Origin: Grimontia marina
GTDB lineage: Bacteria; Pseudomonadota; Gammaproteobacteria; Enterobacterales; Vibrionaceae
DNA: 64,000 nucleotides
Assembly: GCF_900060185.1 (NCBI RefSeq)
Contig: NZ_FIZY01000001.1
Span: 124,001 to 188,000 of the forward strand
Direction: 5' to 3'
In this document: positions 54,757-62,212 of the stretch, in pieces
Numbering within the stretch: position 1 is the first letter of the stretch
Layout: the number at the start of each line of letters is the position of its first letter
The notes under the pieces: generated by a model
Databases searched by the model: none
The model's input: only the letters and a program-made list of their open reading frames with translations
Told to the model about the DNA's origin: nothing
Program-made: the position numbers and the translations under genes

Positions 54757-55305
54757 TCAGCCTTTACGCTCACGGAAAGAAATACGGGATTCGATTTTTT
54801 GTCTGGCCTCACGACAGCGAGAGAGACGCTTTTCAATTGCGAGCAACTGCTTCTGGGCTTGTTGCTGTTCGGTAAAGCTGGCGTACTGTCCAAGCTTTGC
54901 TTCTGCGTCACGTACCATATCTTCCAGCCTTCTTTCCCACCCTTGATGCCGTGCTAGATCCTGATAGAGCTGGCTGATAGAAGCTCCACTTTTTGGCGTC
55001 ATGGCTTTTTCTTGCTGTCGAATAGACAGTGTTGCCATTTCTCTCTGAAGCGCACCGATTTGATTAACCAGCTTTTCGCATAGGTGCTCGGCACGCATCG
55101 CTGAAAGGCGTCCGCTTGCCTGCTCGCGTTCAAGGGTATCAACGACACTTTTTGCTTCCGACACACAAGGCGTAAGCAGCTTAGCGAGACAGGAGAATAG
55201 GCGTTCATCGAACAACGGCTTTGCACTCTCACCGCGCTTACGGTCGATCTCCGCGGCTCGGTTTGCCAGCGTTTGAAGCTCGGTTCTGAGAGATGATAAA
55301 TCCAT
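54757..55305 (-). CDS. priC: Primosomal replication protein N'' (PriC)
   Basis: This 182-residue helical protein matches PriC: an N-terminal part with FDERLF, a middle part with SVVDTLEREQASGRLSAMRAEHLCEKL VNQIGAL, and the C-terminal LYQDLARHQGWERRLEDMVRD, which is the most conserved PriC region. PriC helps reload the DnaB helicase at stalled forks. It is in one operon with dinG upstream. Confidence 0.9.
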   Translation of the reverse strand: MDLSSLRTELQTLANRAAEIDRKRGESAKPLFDERLFSCLAKLLTPCVSEAKSVVDTLEREQASGRLSAMRAEHLCEKLVNQIGALQREMATLSIRQQEKAMTPKSGASISQLYQDLARHQGWERRLEDMVRDAEAKLGQYASFTEQQQAQKQLLAIEKRLSRCREARQKIESRISFRERKG

Positions 55306-55327
55306 AGCTATTAATACCTATTGGGTT

Positions 55328-56101
55328 TTAAAGCCAAGCGTCGATGGCCAGTTTAACGGATAGAACTACAACCACAGTAACAAACACAGGGCGAATAAAC
55401 TTAGCGCCAAACTTAATAGCAGAATGTGCGCCGATGTAAGCACCTACCATCAGGCACATACCCATAGTCAGCCCAAGCGTCCAGTTCACATGACCCAAAA
55501 TGATAAAGGTAACGAGTGATGTGATGTTGCTAACGAAGTTCATTGCTTTGGCCAGACCTGACGAAAGCAGAATATTCATTTTATACATCGACATAGAAGA
55601 CACGGTCCAGAACGCGCCGGTTCCGGGCCCTGCAACCCCATCATAGAATCCTAAGGTGAGCCCTTGACCCCACTGTTTTTCTTTTAAGTGAGGTTCATCC
55701 TTCGGCAGATTGTGATTCTCTGCTTTTGGTTGGCGAAGCCAAATGGTGTAGGCGGCGGTTGCCAGCACGACAAGTGGCAAGGCTTTTTCGAGCCACTCGG
55801 TGGAAATATAGTCCACAACCAAAGTACCCAAAATGGCACCAATGAAAGTGGCGATAAAGGAATGAATCCAAAAAGAAGGCGAAAACAGCTTTTTCCGGTA
55901 ATAGGTAAACGCTGCTGTTGATGATGCAAACGTTGCTGACAGCTTATTGGTTCCTAACGCGATATGCGGGGGCAAACCAATGGAAAGCAAGGCAGGAACC
56001 ATTAACATGCCACCACCACCGGCAACAGCGTCGATAAAACCTGCCGCAAGTGCCACCATTCCCAAAATAATGAGGGTATTGGGATCCAGAAGTTCGAGCA
56101 T
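55328..56101 (-). CDS. TSUP-family permease (YfcA-like)
   Basis: This 257-residue membrane protein has about seven to eight helices and the paired TSUP motifs AAGFIDAVAGGGGMLMVPAL near the start and YDGVAGPGTGAFW in the middle. Such proteins export or import sulfite or other small anions. Substrate is unknown. It lies 14 bases after dinG and 22 before priC. Confidence 0.88.
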   Translation of the reverse strand: MLELLDPNTLIILGMVALAAGFIDAVAGGGGMLMVPALLSIGLPPHIALGTNKLSATFASSTAAFTYYRKKLFSPSFWIHSFIATFIGAILGTLVVDYISTEWLEKALPLVVLATAAYTIWLRQPKAENHNLPKDEPHLKEKQWGQGLTLGFYDGVAGPGTGAFWTVSSMSMYKMNILLSSGLAKAMNFVSNITSLVTFIILGHVNWTLGLTMGMCLMVGAYIGAHSAIKFGAKFIRPVFVTVVVVLSVKLAIDAWL

Positions 56102-56115
56102 TTTTATTTTTCTAC

Positions 56116-58191
56116 TTAGTGTTCCATAACACGCTTAAAGGGAGGCAATGAATCCAACAAGGCTTTCCCATAACGCCTTGTGACAACCCGTCTGTCTAGC
56201 AAAACGACTCTACCAGAGTCCTGTTCTTTGCGCAGCAGTCTACCTGCTGATTGAACAAGCTTTTTACTGGCTTCCGGCACAGAGATCTGGAGGAATGCAT
56301 TGCCACCTTTTCGCTCTAGATACTCAGCATGAGCTTCTTCAACGGGTGAAGTAGGTACGGCAAACGGAATTTTGGTGATAATAAGGTTGGTCAGCTGCTC
56401 TCCGGGTAAATCGAGGCCTTCTGAAAAACTGCCCGTCCCGAAAAGGATGCTGACCCGCCCTTTCTCACAACACTTGCGGTGCGCATCTAATATAGATGAA
56501 CGTGACGCTTCTCCCTGCACATGAAGATGCCAGCCAAGCTTTTTGATATCAGCACGCATTTTCTCCGCAACCTGATTCATCTGCCAGTAGGAGGAAAACA
56601 GTACTAGGGTTGCTGTTTCTCCTTCGATGTATTCCATCAATATACCGGGAAGATGGCTTGTGAATTTCTCGTCTTGCGGTTCGCAAGGCATGGCGGGAAC
56701 AACTAGACGCGCGTTTTCCTGGTAATTAAACGGCGAGGGCAGGGCGAGAAAGGTGGTGCCATCGTTTTCGTCTAATCCCACCTGACGGCAAAAGTAAGTA
56801 AATGAGTTCAATGCGCGTAACGTAGCGGACAGCAAGCAGACTCCGGCTGCTCGTGACCAAAGCAATTGGTCTAAGCGCCAACCGATTTCCAGCGGTGACA
56901 CATGAACAATAAGGTCGGATTCGCGCTCGGAACATTTTTGAATCCACCTTGCCATTGGCGCTCCTTTGTCCGAATTAGGTTGTGCCATTAAGGTCCACAC
57001 TTTTTCAAGGTTTTCCAAACGCTGTAAGAAGAAGGCGGATTCGGCAAGAAGTGGGTCGGCAAGTCGGGATGCAAGTTCGCCATCTTTTACCCGTTCTGAG
57101 ATAAGGTCATGAAGCTTTGCTAGCGATTGATTAGCTTTTTTTGCTGCTTTTTGCATTTCTTTAGATTCGAGATGCAAAGTGTCTGGCAATTCACCATCGG
57201 TAAAACGATAGACGCCATCATTATTAAGCGGGAATTGAGCCAGCATGTCGCGAATGCTTCGAAGCCCGGGAATAAGCACTTGGATTCCTGACTGCAAGGC
57301 ATCTAAAAAACGGCCACTGCGTTTGATGTCGCCGCCATTGGCAATCTTAGATGCGCTTTGATTGAGTTTTTCCAGCCAGGATGCTGCGCCAACCAAGCTG
57401 GCGGACGCAGCAGAAAAGTCTCGCGCTACGGTGGGCAAGTGGTGCGCTTCGTCGATCATATAAAGAGCATGTTCTGGCTCGGGCAGGATAACACCGCCAC
57501 CAAGCTCTAAGTCCGCCATCAATAAACTGTGGTTAGCAACAACAACATCTGCTTTATCCAGATGCTCTCTGGCTTTTGCAAAAGGGCAGTTGCGGTGAGC
57601 GGTCAACCCTAAGTGACAGGTATGTTTGTCGGACACAATAGTTTGCCAGAGGTGATCTGGAATCGTTTTGGGCCAGGCATCTCTGTCACCATTCCATTTG
57701 CCGAGGGAGTAAGCGCTATACATAGTATTAAACATGTCGATATCGGCTTTCTTCGGTTTCTCCGTAAATAGCGCTTGCTGCCCATGCCCTTCTGCACTGG
57801 CTGCAGCGGCTAACTTTTCGCCACAGCAATAACGCTGTCGGCCTTTTGCTAGGACAAAGCTGAATTCTCGGGGAACGACACAGCGAAAAAGGGGGAGGTC
57901 CTTTTCTATTAACTGCTCCTGCAGAGCCACAGTGGCTGTGGAAACCACCACCTTTCTATTATTGTTGAGGGCGTAGCAAATGGATCCCATCAGGTAAGCC
58001 ATTGACTTACCGATACCTGTCCCCGCTTCCGCCACCAGAATGCGTCTTTTGGGGTTGTAGTCCCCTGCAAGGGTTTTGGCGATTTCTGCGACGAGGTAAT
58101 TTTGTGCTTTTCGTGGAATAAAATTCTGTAATTGCGCTTTCAAATTCTCGTAGCTGGAGCGGATGTCTTTTTTAGTTGATGTGCTAAGCAT
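56116..58191 (-). CDS. dinG: ATP-dependent DNA helicase DinG
   Basis: This protein of about 691 residues is an XPD-like helicase with an iron-sulfur cluster. Walker A is EAGTGIGKSMAYL near residue 45, the DEAH-type box is MIDEAHHL, and the cluster cysteines lie in RYCCGEKL and CHLGLTAHRNCPF. AGRLLRKEQDSGRVVLLDRR is motif VI. The ATG giving MLSTSTKKD is preferred over an earlier GTG at 58230; neither has a clear ribosome site. It unwinds R-loops and D-loops during repair and heads an operon with TSUP, priC, HDAC and rsmS. Confidence 0.92.
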   Translation of the reverse strand: MLSTSTKKDIRSSYENLKAQLQNFIPRKAQNYLVAEIAKTLAGDYNPKRRILVAEAGTGIGKSMAYLMGSICYALNNNRKVVVSTATVALQEQLIEKDLPLFRCVVPREFSFVLAKGRQRYCCGEKLAAAASAEGHGQQALFTEKPKKADIDMFNTMYSAYSLGKWNGDRDAWPKTIPDHLWQTIVSDKHTCHLGLTAHRNCPFAKAREHLDKADVVVANHSLLMADLELGGGVILPEPEHALYMIDEAHHLPTVARDFSAASASLVGAASWLEKLNQSASKIANGGDIKRSGRFLDALQSGIQVLIPGLRSIRDMLAQFPLNNDGVYRFTDGELPDTLHLESKEMQKAAKKANQSLAKLHDLISERVKDGELASRLADPLLAESAFFLQRLENLEKVWTLMAQPNSDKGAPMARWIQKCSERESDLIVHVSPLEIGWRLDQLLWSRAAGVCLLSATLRALNSFTYFCRQVGLDENDGTTFLALPSPFNYQENARLVVPAMPCEPQDEKFTSHLPGILMEYIEGETATLVLFSSYWQMNQVAEKMRADIKKLGWHLHVQGEASRSSILDAHRKCCEKGRVSILFGTGSFSEGLDLPGEQLTNLIITKIPFAVPTSPVEEAHAEYLERKGGNAFLQISVPEASKKLVQSAGRLLRKEQDSGRVVLLDRRVVTRRYGKALLDSLPPFKRVMEH

Positions 58192-58230
58192 GATTGTCAC
58201 AATTTGGGTTGTAGAACCGCAGTATATCAC

Positions 58231-58707
58231 GTGTGGAGAATGTGAAAGAGTTCAAGTATTCGATCATCTATTCTGAATTATGAGACATAGATCACGAATA
58301 TCAATTGAACTAATATTAGCTATCACTATGAAATCCAAAGGGAATGCCATTCACTGCATAGATTGCCTGAATGTAGAATAATATTCTAAATTTTTATTTA
58401 AAATTAAACTAATTTGGTTTTTTGCTCTGATTAGGCTTTGCGATCAACTTTACATAAATTTGACAATGCTATTTAGTTTTCGTGACCTTGCTCAAGGTTG
58501 ATATTTTAACCTTATGTATTTGAAAGCAATTTTTATTTTTTGATGTTGATTTTGGTTGATTTGACAGATTTTAGATTTCTCTGCACTCTAAGTTTCGAAG
58601 TTTAAGCGTATTTGTAACGGCGTTTTAGTGACGTTGTGACAAATACAAAATAAAAGGGATCCTGGAACAGGAATTCCAATCTAATAAAGAAAAGGCAGTG
58701 GATTAAC
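58231..58707 (+). promoter_or_regulatory. AT-rich porin upstream region
   Basis: About 480 bases of AT-rich DNA separate dinG and the porin gene. Two TTGACA boxes (near 58460 and 58560) could be porin -35 elements, but clear -10 partners are not obvious. The end AAGAAAAGG gives the porin ribosome site. No RNA gene is recognised. Confidence 0.4.
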
Positions 58708-59667
58708 ATGAAAAAGACTATCTTAGCGATGGCAGTACCAGCTCTGCTGGCTGCTGGTGCAGTAAATGCAGCAACTATTTATGACCAAGATGGTGTAACT
58801 GTAGCTGTAGGCGGTGCGGCTGAAGTCCAAATCATCCAAAACTACGAGTTTACCGGTGAAGACAAAAACCTTGATGTGCGCCTTGATGATGGCAATCTGA
58901 ATTTCTCCACGGAAGTTGCTGTCAGCGATAGCCTTACTGCATTGGGCTATTTTGATTTCGATTGGGAAAAAGGTAACGTTTCGAACTCAGACTTGTATGC
59001 TGGTTTCAAAGGAAATTTTGGTACATTTACAGTCGGTCGCCAGACTACTATTTGGGATGACACTGGTATCGGTAAAGACATTGAGTTGGGTATGAGCCAA
59101 TTCGGCGTTGTTGGTGATGCATCTGGTAATAACGTAATTAAATACCGTTATGACGGTGATGTTTGGTTTGGTATCGCTCACGACCTAGATGCATGGAACG
59201 AAGAGACCGAAGCTAACGAAGGCAATGAGCATACCGACCTTGGTGTGGGCACGTCAGTAGCAGGTGTTGACCTCGCGGGTTATTACATCACTGGTGATTC
59301 CAGTTCAACTACTGAATACGATGCCTTCCAACTGAGTGCAGTGTACAATGTAGACGCGTTTACTGCTGGTGTTGCCTACTCCGACTTCGAAACCGAAGTT
59401 AACGGTGCGACTGACAAGAGCGACTCAGGCTCTTTGATCGAGTTGTTGTTTGGTTATGGCGCTGGTGATTGGCAATACTACCTAGGCTACAACTTAGCTG
59501 AGTCTGACGACGACGACGAGTACCAAAACGTATATGCTAATGCGACATACAAGCTGCATGCAAATGTGACAACGTATGTCGAAGCTGGTTGGGAAGAAGT
59601 TGAAGCATCAGGTGGCTCTTCAGACGACGCTACAGGCTTCCTTGTAGGTATGGAAGTTAAGTTTTAA
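58708..59667 (+). CDS. OmpU-like general porin
   Basis: This 319-residue outer-membrane protein has a signal peptide (MKKTILAMAVPALLAAGAVNA), alternating beta strands, the FKGNFGTFTVGRQ strand pair, an acidic loop region and a C-terminal phenylalanine (GMEVKF), which BamA recognises. These fit trimeric Gram-negative porins of the Vibrio OmpU/OmpC type. Length is somewhat below typical OmpU. A strong terminator follows. Confidence 0.88.
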   Translation: MKKTILAMAVPALLAAGAVNAATIYDQDGVTVAVGGAAEVQIIQNYEFTGEDKNLDVRLDDGNLNFSTEVAVSDSLTALGYFDFDWEKGNVSNSDLYAGFKGNFGTFTVGRQTTIWDDTGIGKDIELGMSQFGVVGDASGNNVIKYRYDGDVWFGIAHDLDAWNEETEANEGNEHTDLGVGTSVAGVDLAGYYITGDSSSTTEYDAFQLSAVYNVDAFTAGVAYSDFETEVNGATDKSDSGSLIELLFGYGAGDWQYYLGYNLAESDDDDEYQNVYANATYKLHANVTTYVEAGWEEVEASGGSSDDATGFLVGMEVKF

Positions 59668-59695
59668 TCTTTAACTACCATAATAATATTTTTAT

Positions 59696-59722
59696 AGAGC
59701 TGCCCGTGGGCAGCTCTTTGTT
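59696..59722 (+). terminator. Terminator of the porin gene
   Basis: AGAGCTGCCC pairs with GGGCAGCTCT around two bases, followed by TTGTTT. Confidence 0.85.
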
Positions 59723-59739
59723 TATTGGAGGGAAACGGT

Positions 59740-60375
59740 TTGATAAGGACGCTTTGTGTTGCTTTTACTATGTTGTTTTGCAGTCTTGCCAACGCAGTAA
59801 CTATTGAGATAGGTACGGATATTCAAACCTATGTGCTAAATGGTAAAGAGGCTGATGCAGGTAGCGGCGATAAGATTAGACTTAAAGACGGTGATAATCA
59901 GATTGTTGTCCGCTATAAGTCTATTCTGAAGGATGGTTCAAGAACCAAGCTTTTTGAGTCAAAACCCTATGTTTTTCAGTTTACAAATACTGCGAAGAAT
60001 CTTTCACTCTCTGTCGAACGTTTCCGTAAATACATCAAAGCAGAGAAAGCGTTTGAAAAAGGCAATGTAGAATGGTCTATTGAGGACACCAACGGGAAGG
60101 ATATTCCATTCCAGCTTGATGAGCTTCCTGGTAATCCTGGCTTTCTTCCCTACGATGATCTTCCAAAAGCATTAGCTACCTACAACAAGAAAAACGGTAT
60201 CTACTTCGAAGGTCAGGAAATAAAAGATCTCAATGAAGAGGTTGTTGTTGCTGTTTCTGAAACTGGCAAAGTGGAATTAACTGGCGATGCACTTGCACAA
60301 CTCAAACTCTGGTACACCAAAGCGTCAAAAGAAGAACGCAAAGCATTCCGTAAGTGGGTAATTGACCAAGAGTAA
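59740..60375 (+). CDS. UPF0319/DUF2057 family secreted protein (YccT-like)
   Basis: This 211-residue protein has a signal peptide ending LFCSLANA and then VTIEIGTDIQTYVLNGK, as in the UPF0319 (YccT) family. A TTG start with GGAGGG about 7 bases upstream is chosen. Mature part has KLFESKPYVFQF and a C-terminal LQLKLWY-like helix (LKLWYTKASKEER). Function is unknown; it is probably periplasmic. Confidence 0.82.
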   Translation: MIRTLCVAFTMLFCSLANAVTIEIGTDIQTYVLNGKEADAGSGDKIRLKDGDNQIVVRYKSILKDGSRTKLFESKPYVFQFTNTAKNLSLSVERFRKYIKAEKAFEKGNVEWSIEDTNGKDIPFQLDELPGNPGFLPYDDLPKALATYNKKNGIYFEGQEIKDLNEEVVVAVSETGKVELTGDALAQLKLWYTKASKEERKAFRKWVIDQE

Positions 60376-60401
60376 AAAAACGCCGCAAGGCGTTTTTTTA
60401 T
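60375..60401. terminator. Bidirectional terminator
   Basis: AAAAAACGCC pairs with GGCGTTTTTT around GCAA. It serves both the UPF0319-type gene and the convergent zinc-finger gene. Confidence 0.9.
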
Positions 60402-60745
60402 GCGTGGTGATAACGGCTGTGTTCTCGGCAAGCCCTACAGCGCGACTCAGCTGGGTCAGAAATAATATCCCCAACTTCTATTTCTTCCTCACAGTCCGCA
60501 CACAGCCCAATTAGCCCTGTATGAATAGCACAAAGTGCGGCGTCGATTTTCTCCAGTCTTAATCCATCATCATGCAAATTGGTGCTTCTTTCTTTTCTAC
60601 ATAGCTTAATCAGATGTGCTGTAGGGACATTTGAAACGTCCAGTCCCGTTAAGCCAATCAGTACATCTTCTAATCTGCTGCGTACCGCTTCTTTCTCATT
60701 CGCGAGCTTTTGTTGTAGCTGTGCTACAGTTTCTGTATCAATCAT
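60398..60745 (-). CDS. DksA/TraR-type zinc-finger protein
   Basis: This 115-residue protein has a C-terminal C4 zinc knuckle, CADCEEEI and CRACREH, after a helical N-terminal part. This is the DksA/TraR family layout in a short form. Such proteins bind the RNA polymerase secondary channel. The acidic coiled-coil tip is not clearly conserved. The promoter region is shared, divergently, with the small gene at 60924. Confidence 0.8.
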   Translation of the reverse strand: MIDTETVAQLQQKLANEKEAVRSRLEDVLIGLTGLDVSNVPTAHLIKLCRKERSTNLHDDGLRLEKIDAALCAIHTGLIGLCADCEEEIEVGDIISDPAESRCRACREHSRYHHA

Positions 60746-60923
60746 TGTGATGTCTCGGTGCGCGTTGTAACCGGGACAGTGTAGTGAAATCGACTGTCTT
60801 TGTTCTGATATATATCAAGACAAAAAGAGATAAACCCTGCTGTTTGTCGGTATTTAACCATAGATTTAACGGTTATATTTGCAGCCTGCTCGATAATAGT
60901 CAGAACTAAAAGGATGTAAAAAG

Positions 60924-61040
60924 ATGGACGCTAACTTCAAAGATCCGTTTAACTTTGCTTATTTCTTGGGAATGATTGCAGTACTGTTTATCCCAACCTT
61001 GCCTGCAACCCTCACTTGGATTGGCATGCTAAGCAGATAA
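60924..61040 (+). CDS. 38-residue membrane protein
   Basis: A short frame encodes MDANFKDPFNFAYFLGMI and continues AVLFIPTLPATLTWIG, one membrane helix with a polar start. AAAGGATG lies about 8 bases before the ATG, a good ribosome site. It is 20 bases before ybaN. It was found by direct reading, since it falls below the usual length cut-off. Confidence 0.6.
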   Translation: MDANFKDPFNFAYFLGMIAVLFIPTLPATLTWIGMLSR

Positions 61041-61060
61041 GAACCCTTTAGGGAGGAAGA

Positions 61061-61459
61061 GTGCAAGAATCGATAAAACGTGTATTTTTGCTGAGTGTTG
61101 GATGGCTCTGTGTATTTTTAGGTGTCATCGGCATTTTTCTCCCGTTGTTACCCACAACGCCTTTCTTGCTCCTCGCCAGCGCATGCTTCGTGCGCGGCTC
61201 ACCTCGTATAGCCAAGTGGTTACATAATCATCCTACCTTTGGTCCAGTCATCAATAACTGGAACGAGCATCGCGCCATCGACAAAAAAATTAAGCGTCGT
61301 GCGACATTGTTTATTGTTCTCAGCTTTTCCCTCTCGATAGCGATCGTGCCCGAACTTTGGCACAAGATTATGTTGGCTTCGATGTGCGCCGCACTTTTAT
61401 TTTGGTTTAACCGTTTGCGCGAAATTGAACCTGTTGCCCGCGCCACAGAAAATACATAA
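61061..61459 (+). CDS. ybaN: YbaN family inner-membrane protein (DUF454)
   Basis: This 132-residue protein starts at GTG with AGGGAGG upstream. It has two to three hydrophobic helices (LGVIGIFLPLLPTTPFLLLASACF is the family signature) and the motif SPRIAKWLHNHPTFGPVINNW. Function is unknown. In E. coli ybaN also lies directly upstream of apt and dnaX. Confidence 0.9.
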   Translation: MQESIKRVFLLSVGWLCVFLGVIGIFLPLLPTTPFLLLASACFVRGSPRIAKWLHNHPTFGPVINNWNEHRAIDKKIKRRATLFIVLSFSLSIAIVPELWHKIMLASMCAALLFWFNRLREIEPVARATENT

Positions 61460-61561
61460 CATGGCCCCTTCGTCTCCCCATCTGCTGGCTTTTGATAGCG
61501 GGCGAAAATGGGGTCATTTACTTCCAGTATTATCGGAAGCCACGCACTGTGGTGAGTCATT

Positions 61562-62107
61562 ATGAGCCAAGATCAAATCGCATTTATCAAAGACAACATC
61601 AAAACCATCCCTGACTACCCAAAGCCAGGCATTATGTTCCGTGACATCACCAGTTTGATGGAGAACGCGGAAGCGTACAAAGCAACAATTGAACTGCTTG
61701 TCGAAAAATATAAAGACCAAGGCTTCACAAAAATCGTAGGAACTGAGTCCCGTGGTTTCCTGTTTGGAGCGCCTTTGGCTCTGGAGCTGGGTGTAGGTTT
61801 TGTTCCTGTTCGTAAACCAGGAAAACTGCCGCGCGAAGTGATCAGCGAGAGCTACGAGCTGGAATACGGTACAGATAAGCTGGAAATCCACACCGATGCT
61901 ATCGTTGAAGGTGACAAAGTTCTGATGGTTGATGACCTGCTTGCAACGGGTGGCACGATTGAAGCAACGACCAAGTTGATTCGCCGTTTGGGTGGTGATG
62001 TGGCTCACGCTGCTTTTATCATCAACCTGCCGGAAATTGGTGGTGAGAAGCGTCTTCAACAGAATGGTATTGATGTATACAGCATCTGCCAGTTTGACGG
62101 TCATTAA
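61562..62107 (+). CDS. apt: Adenine phosphoribosyltransferase
   Basis: This 181-residue enzyme makes AMP from adenine and PRPP for purine salvage. The PRPP motif [17 protein letters not shown], the ESRGFLFG region and RKPGKLPRE flexible loop are all present. Length is normal. Confidence 0.97.
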   Translation: MSQDQIAFIKDNIKTIPDYPKPGIMFRDITSLMENAEAYKATIELLVEKYKDQGFTKIVGTESRGFLFGAPLALELGVGFVPVRKPGKLPREVISESYELEYGTDKLEIHTDAIVEGDKVLMVDDLLATGGTIEATTKLIRRLGGDVAHAAFIINLPEIGGEKRLQQNGIDVYSICQFDGH

Positions 62108-62137
62108 TCGAGCGTTAAAGCGCTTAAAGTGAAAGGA

Positions 62138-62166
62138 GCGTGATCGCCAAGATCGCGCTCTTTTTG
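62138..62166 (+). terminator. Terminator of apt
   Basis: GAGCG-T-GATC pairs with GATC-G-CGCTC and is followed by TTTTTG. The gap before dnaX then holds a likely promoter. Confidence 0.7.
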
Positions 62167-62212
62167 TGTCTGTGCTAGCATGGCAAAAGACTATAGAAAG
62201 AATTTATAACGC

